Both the position numbers and the translations under genes were made by a program. Below, in pieces: positions 24,412-33,017 of a stretch of DNA of 42,668 nt; within the stretch, counting starts at the first letter, position 1; every line of letters begins with the position of its first letter. The stretch comes from JANQIV01 sp050117315 (lineage in GTDB: Bacteria > Bacteroidota > Ignavibacteria > Ignavibacteriales > Melioribacteraceae), in assembly GCA_050117315.1 (NCBI GenBank), contig JASFMY010000048.1, forward strand, positions 1 through 42,668, read 5' to 3'. Below the pieces are notes generated by a model that had not been told where the DNA came from, made no database searches, and worked only from the letters and a program-made list of their open reading frames with translations.

Positions 24412-26658
24412 TTACTTTTCTAAAAATTCACTGTAATTTTTTTTATATAAACTCACAAGATTTTTTACATTGCTGGAAATATTTTCAGTCTCACCCAAAA
24501 TATCCAGATAAAGCATACTGCCTTTGTTTGTTGAAGAACCTTGCTTAATTCTCAGTAGTTGGTTTTCATCAAACTCTCTTATTCTATCGTTCAAGACGTT
24601 TATAAGATCATCTATTTTTTGCGTATTGTTAAAATCTTTTTCCGATAATATTCTTGAAGTTTCTTCTATTTCGCTTTTTAAAAGATCTTGTAGGACATGT
24701 ATTTCTTTTAGCTGCTGCGAAGTCGGCTTTTTATGATTATTATCCAAGTGGTCAAAACTTTCGGTAGCAATGTTCTTAGTGCTTTGAAAAATATTCTGCA
24801 TTGAAGCGATTATCTTGCCGTAACGCCTGTCTTTTTTTACATCGCTTTCAGGCAAAGTTTTTAGTGAAATAAATATATTAGATACGAGCTTATTGTTCTT
24901 TTTCTTTAATTCCTTTACATGTTTTTTCGTACCCCTTAGAATTTCCCTATTTTCTTTATCAAGTCCTTTAAATGTTTCATTAATTATATTTTTCACGCTG
25001 CTAATAATATCAACAGATTGTTCAATAAACTTTTCGAGTGATTTCTTTGTATCAAGTTTACTGTCAAAAAAGGCTACTTCAAGTTGCTCCTGTTCTTCTT
25101 CCCTTTTTTTGTGCAGTATATGGGTTCTAATGACAATAACACCGGCAATTAGTGCTAATACTATTGTTGCCGGTAATTTGAAGAAGAAAATAATAGTTGC
25201 AAAAATTGCCGCAACACTAAATGCTATAAAAGCGGTAAAAAACCATCCCCCTATTACGGTTAAAACACCTGTTACCCTATAAACAGCACTCTCTCTGCCC
25301 CACGCCTTATCGGATAGTGAAGAACCCATAGCAACCATAAATGTAACATAGGTTGTTGAAAGAGGAAGTTTTAATGAAGTCGCAAAAGAAATAACCATAC
25401 TTGCAACCATTAAATTAACCGATGCACGCAAAAGGTCGAATGCCGGAACGTCTCTACTGTTTTTGCTGATTTCCTCGAACTGAGTATTGTCAAATCTACT
25501 CTGAATGAAATCTTGAACAGGCTGCGGTACTGCTTTTCTAAAGAAATCAAATATGGATATATTAAACCTAACAATTGCTCTCGAGAGAAGGGAAGAATCA
25601 AATCTTTCAAAACCTTCCGCCTGTCTTCCCAGGTTTACTTCCGTTTTAGTAACAGACCTTGCTTTACGTGAAAACCATAGAGTTACTACCATGGTTATAC
25701 CGGCTAATAATAAAAGCAAAGTATTCGATTGTACAGGCTCTTTTAGTGCTTCCATGGTAAGAGTTAGAGGGTTAGCGCTATCTAAACCAATACTGTATGA
25801 ACTGAGTCCGGCTAAAGGAACACCTATAAAATTAACTAAATCATTTGCGGCAAAAGCAAGTGCTAATGCAAACGTTCCTACTAAAACAATTGGCTTAAGG
25901 ATATTTATTTTTGTAAAGAGCAGCAATATTTGTAATATAATCCCCCAAAAGAGAATACTACCGATTAAAATGAGTTGTGTATTTTCTTTAATCCAGTTTT
26001 GAGTGTCGGAAGTTATAATTGACGATCCCTTGGCCCCTTTAACCAGAATGAAATAAGTAATTGCGGTTAAAGCTATACCTCCCCAAATTGCACCGTATCT
26101 TTTGATTTTCTTTTCGTAGTCGAATGTAAAAATTAAACGGGTAAAAAATTGAATGATAGTACCCGAAGAAAAAGCTACTGCAACTGATAGTAATATTCCT
26201 GATATAATTGCAAGCGCCTGGCCCGTATTAATGTAACGGATTAAATCCGATAAACTTTGGTTTTCACTATATATTTTAAGCATAGATACCGCTACCGCAG
26301 CACCTAACAATTCAAACACAATTGATACTGTTGTAGATGTTGGCAATGCAAATGTGTTAAAAAGGTCAAGCAGCAGAACATCGGTAAGCATTACAGCTAA
26401 AAAGATTACCATAATTTCCGGAAGCAAAAACTGATCCGGGTGAAATATCCCTTTTCTTGCAACTTCCATTAAACCGCTGGAAAAAGTTGTTCCAACTAAA
26501 ATACCTATGCTGGCAACAATCATAATTATATGACGTGGCGCAACCTTTGAGCCTATGGCTGAGTTTAAGAAATTTACTGCATCATTACTGACACCAACTA
26601 TCAAATCCGATATAGCAAGAACAAACAAAACGATAACAACAATTAGAAATAGATCCAT
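24412..26658 (-). CDS. PiT-family inorganic phosphate transporter with PhoU-like C-terminal domain
   Basis: 748 residues. Both inverted PiT signature halves are present: VGVSNDAVNFLNSAIGSKVA near the N-terminus and AFAANDLVNFIGVPLAG in the middle, each with the conserved N-D-x-x-N-F core, plus TFALPTSTTVSIVFELLGAA and LKLPLSTTYVTFMVAMGSS. Residues ~1-530 contain the membrane helices. From ~545 to the end is a helical PhoU/DUF47-like domain (SLEKFIEQSVDIISSVKNII and following helices) which in other species is a separate regulator. PiT carriers import metal-phosphate with protons or sodium. The fused regulatory domain is common in Bacteroidota-type PiT proteins. Confidence 0.93.
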   Translation of the reverse strand: MDLFLIVVIVLFVLAISDLIVGVSNDAVNFLNSAIGSKVAPRHIIMIVASIGILVGTTFSSGLMEVARKGIFHPDQFLLPEIMVIFLAVMLTDVLLLDLFNTFALPTSTTVSIVFELLGAAVAVSMLKIYSENQSLSDLIRYINTGQALAIISGILLSVAVAFSSGTIIQFFTRLIFTFDYEKKIKRYGAIWGGIALTAITYFILVKGAKGSSIITSDTQNWIKENTQLILIGSILFWGIILQILLLFTKINILKPIVLVGTFALALAFAANDLVNFIGVPLAGLSSYSIGLDSANPLTLTMEALKEPVQSNTLLLLLAGITMVVTLWFSRKARSVTKTEVNLGRQAEGFERFDSSLLSRAIVRFNISIFDFFRKAVPQPVQDFIQSRFDNTQFEEISKNSRDVPAFDLLRASVNLMVASMVISFATSLKLPLSTTYVTFMVAMGSSLSDKAWGRESAVYRVTGVLTVIGGWFFTAFIAFSVAAIFATIIFFFKLPATIVLALIAGVIVIRTHILHKKREEEQEQLEVAFFDSKLDTKKSLEKFIEQSVDIISSVKNIINETFKGLDKENREILRGTKKHVKELKKKNNKLVSNIFISLKTLPESDVKKDRRYGKIIASMQNIFQSTKNIATESFDHLDNNHKKPTSQQLKEIHVLQDLLKSEIEETSRILSEKDFNNTQKIDDLINVLNDRIREFDENQLLRIKQGSSTNKGSMLYLDILGETENISSNVKNLVSLYKKNYSEFLEK

Positions 26659-26904
26659 GAATATCCTGGTATTATTGGTAGATAAAAGAACATAAAGGTA
26701 AAATAATGTAAAAGAAATTTTAATTTATTTCTTCAAAGAGGCAAAGTTAAATAATTGTTAAGTGCCCTTTAAGTATGAACTAACTGGTGTATAGCTCATT
26801 AAATATGTAATTAAAATTTGTAAATAATTTGCGAAATTTCAAAACACCAAAAACACTTTTTTATTTATTTTAGATGACAAGTTAAAAAACAGTATACTGG
26901 ACAA

Positions 26905-27429
26905 ATGTTTAATTTAAATATAAATAATATAAAAGCTGTTTCGCTAGGATTTTTTTTAGGTGTTTTGGTTTCTGCATATCTTTCGGAATATTTTCAATTT
27001 ATTGCTATTGCTTTAATTACCTCTGCTGACTCAAAAATAATTTACAATTATTTATTACCCCACAATCTTTTCACGATTAGCAATACAAATCTTGTAATAT
27101 CTTTGTCCGTATTTCTTGCTCCTCAATTTTTCCTAATTATTGTTTTAGGACTGCTTGGTATTTTTATAAAAAGAACTTTGCTGGGATTTTACAGGTATTT
27201 TATAATAGTATTTAATTTATTCGTACAGGGATTTCTGCTTTTATCCGTTTTCTATAATTCATTAATACTTATTCTTAGCGAGGAAAGGAATAATGATTTT
27301 GTCAATTTAGCTTTTTGTCTGAATATACAAGATAACGGAAAAATTATTTTAGCCTTTTGGATTATTTTAGCAACAGTTATTTATTTGAATTTTACGTCGA
27401 AAAAAGTTATAAAGTATATCAATTACTGA
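26905..27429 (+). CDS. Small multi-spanning membrane protein, unknown
   Basis: 174 residues; I do not recognise a family. Four or five hydrophobic segments are visible: AVSLGFFLGVLVSAYLS, LVISLSVFLAPQFFLIIVLG, YFIIVFNLFVQGFLLLSVF, and ILAFWIILATVIYLNF. The layout (conserved-looking GFFLGVL at the start, then a loop and a helix with APQFF) is faintly reminiscent of SpoIIM/DUF95-type proteins, but the match is too weak to name. It starts at ATG 26905 after a 246-base spacer, divergent from the PiT gene, and is followed 11 bases later by an SDR gene, so the two are probably co-transcribed. Confidence 0.65.
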   Translation: MFNLNINNIKAVSLGFFLGVLVSAYLSEYFQFIAIALITSADSKIIYNYLLPHNLFTISNTNLVISLSVFLAPQFFLIIVLGLLGIFIKRTLLGFYRYFIIVFNLFVQGFLLLSVFYNSLILILSEERNNDFVNLAFCLNIQDNGKIILAFWIILATVIYLNFTSKKVIKYINY

Positions 27430-27440
27430 AAAGGATATTT

Positions 27441-28214
27441 ATGAATTCTTTGAAAAATAAAATCGTATTTATTACCGGTGCAACAGACGGAATAGGCAAA
27501 TCATGCACTTATGCTTTTGCAAAAGAAGGAGCCGATTTAATCATTACCGCCAGGCGTATTAATGTCTTAAACGAAATGGCTGAAAATATAAGTAATGAAT
27601 TTGGAGTTAAAGTACATGCCGCAAAAATGGATGTTAGAGATTTTGACGAAGTTAACAGAATAATAAATTCATTACCTGATGAATGGAAGAATATAGATAT
27701 ACTTCTGAACAATGCAGGGTTGGCCCGCGGCTTTAGCAAAATTCACGAGGGCAAAAAAGAAAACTGGGAAGAAATGATTGATACCAATGTTAAAGGTTTG
27801 CTTTATGTTACAAAAGAAATCGTAAAAGGAATGAACGAACGGAATTCGGGGCATGTAATAAATATGGGATCAGTCGCCGGGCACATGTCCTATTCGGGAG
27901 GAGGAGTTTATTGTGCTACAAAATTTGCAGTTCGTGCAATAACCGATGCGTTAAGGCTTGATCTGCTGAATAAAAATATCCGCGTTTCCTCGGTTGATCC
28001 CGGTGCGGTAGAAACAAATTTCAGTAATGTAAGGTTCGATGGCGACGAAGAAAAAGCAAAGAATGTTTACCGCGGGATGACCCCGTTAACAGGCGATGAT
28101 GTAGCTGAAACTGTAATTTTTTGTGCAACAAGGCCGCCGCACGCAAACATTAATGAAATAGTTATTTCTTCAAGCGCTCAAGCAAACTCTTTTTTTATTC
28201 ACAGGGAAGAATAG
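27441..28214 (+). CDS. Short-chain dehydrogenase/reductase, YdfG-like
   Basis: 257 residues, cytosolic NAD(P)-dependent oxidoreductase. The Rossmann signature is FITGATDGIGKSCTYAFA (TGxxxGIG). NNAG occurs in ILLNNAGLARG. The catalytic Ser is in VINMGSVAGH, with the YxxxK Tyr/Lys in VYCATKFAVRA. SVDPGAVETNFSNVRF is the usual PG motif. The sequence is closest to classical SDRs of the YdfG/3-hydroxy-acid or serine dehydrogenase group; the substrate cannot be assigned. I chose ATG 27441 because AAAGGAT precedes it and the longer open frame would overlap the membrane-protein gene and add residues unlike any SDR. Confidence 0.92.
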   Translation: MNSLKNKIVFITGATDGIGKSCTYAFAKEGADLIITARRINVLNEMAENISNEFGVKVHAAKMDVRDFDEVNRIINSLPDEWKNIDILLNNAGLARGFSKIHEGKKENWEEMIDTNVKGLLYVTKEIVKGMNERNSGHVINMGSVAGHMSYSGGGVYCATKFAVRAITDALRLDLLNKNIRVSSVDPGAVETNFSNVRFDGDEEKAKNVYRGMTPLTGDDVAETVIFCATRPPHANINEIVISSSAQANSFFIHREE

Positions 28215-28263
28215 TCCCTGTCTGATTTGCGCAGATTTTGATTAAGAGTAAGATTAAGAAGAT

Positions 28264-28875
28264 TTAAATAAACATGCCTACATCGCCGGCGCCTTCCCTT
28301 ATTATTTCGGGTGAGTCGTCGCTTAAATCAACTATGCTGGAGGGTTCCCCGTTCAGTTCGCCTCCGCTGAGCATTAAATCAACCTGGGTTTGAAATACCA
28401 TTTTTATTTCATCGGGATTGTAGAAGAGATCTCCTTTCCGGCTTGTTACACTGGTGCTTATAATAGGATGGCCCAGTTCCTGTGCCAAAGTTCTTGCAAT
28501 GTTGTTATCCGGCACCCGTATTCCTACGGTTTTTCTTTTAGTCCACAATTTTTTCGGTACTTCTTTTGCAGCAGGAAGCACAAAAGTATACGGCCCGGGC
28601 AAACATTTCCTCATTGCTTTATAAGCGTAGTCGGAGACCTTTGCATATCTGGAAATGTCCTTCAGGTCAGGACAAAGAAAACTGAACAGTTTAGTGATGG
28701 CTTCATTTTTTATGTAGTAAACTCTCTCTAAAGCTTCCTTGTTGTAGATATCGCAGCCAAAGCCGTAAACTGTATCTGTTGGGTAAATTATAACACCCCC
28801 TTTTTTCATAACTTCAACCGCCTTGTTAATGTATCGTAGCTGGGGCGTAACAGGATGTAATTCGTAATATTCCAT
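28264..28875 (-). CDS. Sua5/YciO/YrdC-family protein, YciO-like
   Basis: 203 residues. GGVIIYPTDTVYGFGCDIYN is the YrdC-fold nucleotide/threonine-binding signature, followed by KLFSFLCPDLKDISRYAKV, LPGPYTFVLPA, RKTVGIRVPDN and PIISTSVTSRKGD. Sua5/YrdC makes threonylcarbamoyl-AMP for the t6A37 modification of tRNA. The N-terminus (YYELHPVTPQ...) and LCPDLKDIS wording are closer to YciO, a paralogue with weaker or uncertain threonylcarbamoyl-AMP activity. If no other copy exists in the genome it may be the functional enzyme. Transcribed alone, divergent from the MFS gene. Confidence 0.88.
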   Translation of the reverse strand: MEYYELHPVTPQLRYINKAVEVMKKGGVIIYPTDTVYGFGCDIYNKEALERVYYIKNEAITKLFSFLCPDLKDISRYAKVSDYAYKAMRKCLPGPYTFVLPAAKEVPKKLWTKRKTVGIRVPDNNIARTLAQELGHPIISTSVTSRKGDLFYNPDEIKMVFQTQVDLMLSGGELNGEPSSIVDLSDDSPEIIREGAGDVGMFI

Positions 28876-29021
28876 AATATTTTCCTTAATAAAATTGGTG
28901 AGAAATAATTTTATTTTTGGACAGATTCTTAGTTTAACGAAAAGTTCAATATAAAAGTTGTTTTGAAATTGTCAATAAAAATTTTAAGATTTGCAAATAA
29001 TACAATAAAAATATCCAAATC

Positions 29022-30180
29022 TTGAGAAAACAAAAAATTCCCCGCCAGGCTATTATTTTAGGAATGGTAAGCTTTTTTACTGATTTTGCGAGTGAAATGC
29101 TTTACCCTGTTGCACCAATCTTCTTAACTGCGGTGCTCGGTTCATCAATGGCTATAGTAGGCTTGATTGAAGGAATAGCCGAAGTAACTGCAGGAATCTT
29201 AAAAGGCTATTTTGGTTTGCTGTCGGACAGAATAGGAAAACGTGCATTATTTGTAAGAATAGGATACGGACTTTCTGCATTGGTAAAATCCCTGCCAGGT
29301 TTTTTTACCGTTTATTTCAGTTGTAGGTGTTGCAAGAGCATTAGATAGAGTGGGAAAAGGGGTTAGGACTTCCCCGCGTGATGCGCTTCTCGCTGCAAAC
29401 TCAAACGACAACACGGGGACAATTTTTGGATTTCACAGAAGCATGGATACCCTTGGAGCAGTTGCAGGCCCTTTAGTAGCCGTACTTTTGCTTTACATAT
29501 ATCCCGGCGAATATACCTTGATATTTATTGCTACACTCCTACCTTCAATATTTGCCGTATATTTTACCTGGCTGGTAAAAGACAAAAAAGTTACCCGCAA
29601 TTCTAAAAACAAATTATACAAAGAGTTTTGGAATTCTGCCCCGGCAGAGTATAAAAAAATGCTTTTGCTTATTACAATTTTCTCCCTGGTTAACAGCAGT
29701 GACATTTTTTTGATATTAAAGTCAAAAGAAATTTCACAATCTGATTTTACCGCAATTCTGGGGTATGTTTTTTATAATTTTATTTATGCGTTTTTTTCTT
29801 ACCCTGCAGGAATATTATCCGACAGGTTTGGAAAGAAAAAGATTTTCATCTCCGGATTGGTTGTATTCTCAATTGTTTATTTAGGTTTTGCACAGGATGT
29901 AAGTTTGCATCTTATATGGATACTTTTTGCATTATACGGAATATATTCTGCTGCTACAGAAGGAATCGCAAAAGCATGGGTCTCGGATTTGATAGTTGAT
30001 AATTATAAAGCCACGGCAATCGGGTTGCTTAATACATGCATGAGCATGGCAATTTTGCTCGGTTCATTCTTTACAGGCATATTATCGGACCAGTTCGGGG
30101 CTGCTTTACCGTTTTATTTGTCGGCGGGTATCAGTTTTGCGGTTGCTTTGGTTTTATTTGTATTGAAAATTGAAAATTAA
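29022..30180 (+). pseudogene. Major facilitator superfamily transporter, one frameshift
   Basis: Read through a single-base loss at the T7 run 29300-29306, this is a 12-helix MFS transporter of about 386 residues. The first frame ends ...LPGFF and then runs into a stop; one frame over, the sequence continues LPFISVVGVARALDRVGKGV. This includes DRVGKGVRTSPRDAL, the loop motif of the YfkF/MFS_1 family, with a second motif LSDRIGKR in the first half and LSDRFGKKK in the second. Both halves are otherwise intact, so this is either a sequencing error in a homopolymer or a very recent mutation. Start is TTG 29022 (MRKQKIPRQ). The substrate is unknown; family members export drugs or carry sugars. Confidence 0.88.
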
Positions 30181-30263
30181 AGTTACACTCCACCTAAAAA
30201 AAATATTTTTAAGTTGATTAAAAAGATTATAAAGTCTTATATTTTGTTAAAAAAAAACGAGTT

Positions 30264-30956
30264 ATGGATTTGAGTAAAAAATTGGCGGTTGTAGCAGTTA
30301 GCGGCGGATTGGATAGCTGTGTAACGGCAGCTATAGCAAAGCAGGAAAACTATTTGGCCTTTATCCATTTTAACTATGGGCAAAAAACCGAAAAGAGAGA
30401 ATTAAAAGCTTTTCATAATATTGCCGACCATTTCGAGGTTGAAAATAGATTAGTAATTGATTTTGTTCATTTTTCGAAGATCGGCGGTTCCTCATTAACG
30501 GACGAATCAATAACTGTCTCCAAAGCTGATTTATTGAATAAAGAAATTCCCTCATCGTACGTTCCTTTTAGAAATGCAAATATATTATCGGCATGTGTAA
30601 GCTGGGCGGAAGTGATAGGTGCAGATAAAATTTTCGTTGGTGCTGTTTACGAAGATGCTACCGGCTACCCGGACTGCAGGCCGGAATTTTTTAAATCATT
30701 TGAGAAGGTAGCACAGATAGGTACAAAACCGGAAACGGATATATCGATAGTTACCCCGATAATTCATATGAACAAATCTGAAATTATTCAAAAAGGATTC
30801 GAGTTAGACGCGCCTCTTCATCTTACATGGTCATGTTATCAAAATGAAGATGAAGCTTGCGGAGTATGCGACAGTTGTGCGTTTCGTTTAAGAGGCTTTC
30901 AGCAATTGCAGAAAGAAGATCCTATAAAATATAAAGAAAGACCAAACTACTTATAA
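30264..30956 (+). CDS. queC: 7-cyano-7-deazaguanine synthase
   Basis: 230 residues. QueC uses ATP and ammonia to convert 7-carboxy-7-deazaguanine to preQ0 in queuosine synthesis. The PP-loop is AVSGGLDSCV (residues 11-20). The zinc site is the cysteine cluster WSCYQNEDEACGVCDSCAFR at the C-terminus. YVPFRNANILSACVSWAEV and FVGAVYEDATGYPDCRPEFF are family signatures. The queF gene follows after 22 bases. queD and queE are not in the window. I looked for a preQ1 riboswitch in the 83 bases upstream and see none. Confidence 0.96.
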   Translation: MDLSKKLAVVAVSGGLDSCVTAAIAKQENYLAFIHFNYGQKTEKRELKAFHNIADHFEVENRLVIDFVHFSKIGGSSLTDESITVSKADLLNKEIPSSYVPFRNANILSACVSWAEVIGADKIFVGAVYEDATGYPDCRPEFFKSFEKVAQIGTKPETDISIVTPIIHMNKSEIIQKGFELDAPLHLTWSCYQNEDEACGVCDSCAFRLRGFQQLQKEDPIKYKERPNYL

Positions 30957-30978
30957 GATAGTGAAAGGCGGATTATAA

Positions 30979-31350
30979 ATGGAAGACAAAACAAAAATTT
31001 TGGAAACTTTTGAAAACCCAAATCCAGATAGGGATTACATTATAACTCATAATGCACCGGAGTTTACTTCGCTATGTCCCAAAACCGGGCAGCCGGATTT
31101 TGCCACGATAATCCTGGAATATGTACCGGATGAAATCTGTGTCGAGTTGAAGTCATATAAATTTTACTTGAACAGTTTTAGAAATGACGGGATTTATTTT
31201 GAAGCCGTGACAAACAGAATTTTAGACGACCTGGTTGAAGTTTGCAAACCCAGGTGGATGAGAATAATTGCAGAGTTCAACGTGCGCGGCGGTATATCAT
31301 CGGTTATTGAAGCGGAATACGAGAAAGAAGTTGATTTAAATAAAGAATGA
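30979..31350 (+). CDS. queF: NADPH-dependent 7-cyano-7-deazaguanine reductase, type I
   Basis: 123 residues, the short (unimodular) QueF that reduces preQ0 to preQ1. The tunnelling-fold motifs are clear: FTSLCPKTGQPDFATI carries the catalytic Cys that forms the thioimide and the Asp that protonates it. ELKSYKFYLNSFRNDGIYFE is the QueF signature E-(S/L)-K-S-Y-K with the substrate-binding Glu. RGGISSVIE closes the fold. The ATG at 30979 follows a purine-rich AAAGGCGG. It is in the same transcript as queC. Confidence 0.96.
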   Translation: MEDKTKILETFENPNPDRDYIITHNAPEFTSLCPKTGQPDFATIILEYVPDEICVELKSYKFYLNSFRNDGIYFEAVTNRILDDLVEVCKPRWMRIIAEFNVRGGISSVIEAEYEKEVDLNKE

Positions 31351-31356
31351 TTTAGA

Positions 31357-31539
31357 ATGAATTTTATTAATGCAATAAAGACAATTATTAAATCTGTTCT
31401 GAAAATGATATGGCTGGCAATTAACCAGCAGTATCAGGTCCAGCAGAATCCTTATCTTTCTTTCAGAAGAACAAGAACGATATTAAAGTATCAGCATCTT
31501 GCAATGATATCCGATCATAAACTTATAGTTACGTTTTGA
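31357..31539 (+). CDS. Possible small protein or leader between queF and tyrosine phenol-lyase
   Basis: A 60-residue open frame, six bases after queF and 36 bases before the lyase gene. The first ~23 residues form an amphipathic or membrane-seeking helix (FINAIKTIIKSVLKMIWLAI). The rest is polar and basic. It resembles no family I know. Codon use looks like that of the neighbours, and it fills a gap that would otherwise be empty. ATG 31357 has no strong ribosome-binding site. A small membrane-associated protein or an upstream leader peptide for the lyase are both possible. Confidence 0.45.
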   Translation: MNFINAIKTIIKSVLKMIWLAINQQYQVQQNPYLSFRRTRTILKYQHLAMISDHKLIVTF

Positions 31540-31575
31540 AATTTATTAATTATTAAAAAAGTTTATGGAGAAAAA

Positions 31576-32964
31576 ATGGCTAAGAAAATAACGAAAAGAA
31601 GTTGGGCGGAACCTTTCAAAATTAAGGTAGTTGAACCTATAAAAGTTACTACACGTGAGTATAGAGAAAAAGCAGAAGAAGAAGCAGGTTATAATACTTT
31701 CTTATTAAAATCTGTAGACGTTTATATTGACCTTCTAACCGACAGCGGTACAAACGCAATGAGTGATTACCAGTGGGCCGGGATGATGCTTGGCGACGAA
31801 GCTTATGCCGGCAGTAAAAACTTTTACTACTTATGGGATAACGTAAAAAAATATTACGGCATGCCTTATTTTGTCCCTACTCACCAGGGAAGAGCAGCAG
31901 AACACATGGTTTCGCAAATCATGATTAAACCGGGTGATTACATCCCGGGTAATATGTATTTTACAACTACGAGACTTCACCAGGAATTAGCCGGAGGAAC
32001 ATTTGTTGACGTTATTGTTGATGAAGCGCATGAACCGCAGAATGAATTTGAATTCAAAGGCAACATTGATATTAAAAAGCTTGACGAGCTTGTTCAGAAA
32101 GTCGGCGCAAAAAAAATTCCCTATGTCTGTATGGCGGGCCCAGTAAACATGGCAGGCGGGCAGCCGTTCTCAATGAAAAATTTAAAAGAAGTAAGCGACT
32201 ATTGTAAAAAACACAGGATTAAATTATGGTTTGATGCAACACGTGCATGTGAAAATGCTTACTTTATAAAAGAAAAAGAAAAAGGTTATGAAAATAAAAC
32301 CGTCGCTGAAATTCTAAAAGAGATGTGTAAATTTTTTGACGGACTTTGGGTAAGCGCTAAAAAAGATTTAATGGTTAACATCGGCGGTTTTCTTGCAACA
32401 AAAAATAAAAAAGTATACGAAGAAGCAAGAAACATGGTTGTAGTTTATGAAGGTCTTCATACTTACGGCGGTTTGGCCGGCAGAGATATGGAAGCTATGG
32501 CCCGCGGTATAGAAGAAATGGTTGAGTTCGATAACATTAAAGCCAGGGTCGGACAGGTTGCTTATTGCGGTAAACAATTGGAAAAATACGGTGTGCCGAT
32601 AGTTAAGCCGTTTGGCGGTCATGCTATCTTTCTTGATGCGCAGAGATTCCTACGACACATCAAACAGGATGAATTTCCCGCCCAAACTCTTGCAGCCGAA
32701 ATCTATATAGATTCGGGTGTTCGGGGAATGGAAAGAGGCATTGTTTCAGCAGGGCGCGATCCTAAAACGGGTAAGCACAGGTACCCGAAATTAGAACTGG
32801 TAAGATTAACATTTCCCCGGAGAGTTTATACGCAGGCGCATATTGACGTAACTGTTGAATCCGTTGCAGAAGTATATAACAACAGGAAATCCGTCAAGGG
32901 ATTAAAAATGGTTTACGAGCCAAAATATTTGAGATTTTTCCAGGGAAAATTCGAAAAATTATAA
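31576..32964 (+). CDS. tpl: Tyrosine phenol-lyase
   Basis: 462-residue PLP enzyme of the beta-eliminating lyase family, splitting L-tyrosine into phenol, pyruvate and ammonia. It aligns with the Citrobacter enzyme with a constant offset of six. The PLP lysine is Lys263 in SAKKDLMVN. The general acid Tyr77 is in GDEAYAG, and the carboxylate-binding Arg410 in ELVRLTF. The residues separating tyrosine phenol-lyase from tryptophanase are the tyrosine-type ones: Thr130 in NMYFTTTR (Asp in tryptophanase), Arg387 in GMERGIVSAGR (hydrophobic in tryptophanase), and Phe454-Phe455 near the end. GGAG lies nine bases before ATG. A terminator follows. The likely role is fermentative use of tyrosine. Confidence 0.95.
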   Translation: MAKKITKRSWAEPFKIKVVEPIKVTTREYREKAEEEAGYNTFLLKSVDVYIDLLTDSGTNAMSDYQWAGMMLGDEAYAGSKNFYYLWDNVKKYYGMPYFVPTHQGRAAEHMVSQIMIKPGDYIPGNMYFTTTRLHQELAGGTFVDVIVDEAHEPQNEFEFKGNIDIKKLDELVQKVGAKKIPYVCMAGPVNMAGGQPFSMKNLKEVSDYCKKHRIKLWFDATRACENAYFIKEKEKGYENKTVAEILKEMCKFFDGLWVSAKKDLMVNIGGFLATKNKKVYEEARNMVVVYEGLHTYGGLAGRDMEAMARGIEEMVEFDNIKARVGQVAYCGKQLEKYGVPIVKPFGGHAIFLDAQRFLRHIKQDEFPAQTLAAEIYIDSGVRGMERGIVSAGRDPKTGKHRYPKLELVRLTFPRRVYTQAHIDVTVESVAEVYNNRKSVKGLKMVYEPKYLRFFQGKFEKL

Positions 32965-32989
32965 AACTTAATAAAATATCATTATTTTA

Positions 32990-33014
32990 GGGGTTCATTT
33001 TGAACCCTTTTTTT
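32990..33014 (+). terminator. Rho-independent terminator of tyrosine phenol-lyase gene
   Basis: GGGTTC (32991-32996) pairs with GAACCC (33002-33007) around the loop ATTTT, followed by seven T. It begins 26 bases after the lyase stop. The T-run ends three bases before the glnD ATG at 33018, so the terminator also forms the leader of glnD. Confidence 0.88.
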
Positions 33015-33017
33015 ATT

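Noticed and set aside
27357..27440. Upstream extension of the SDR gene
   Set aside because: It overlaps the preceding membrane-protein gene, and SDR homology begins at ATG 27441, which has its own ribosome-binding site.
30181..30263. preQ1 riboswitch before queC
   Set aside because: The spacer is AT-rich with no H-type pseudoknot pattern or conserved C-rich/A-rich loop that I can see.
31576..32964. Tryptophanase as the identity of the PLP lyase
   Set aside because: Thr130, Arg387 and Phe454 match tyrosine phenol-lyase positions 124, 381 and 448; tryptophanase has Asp and a hydrophobic residue at the first two.
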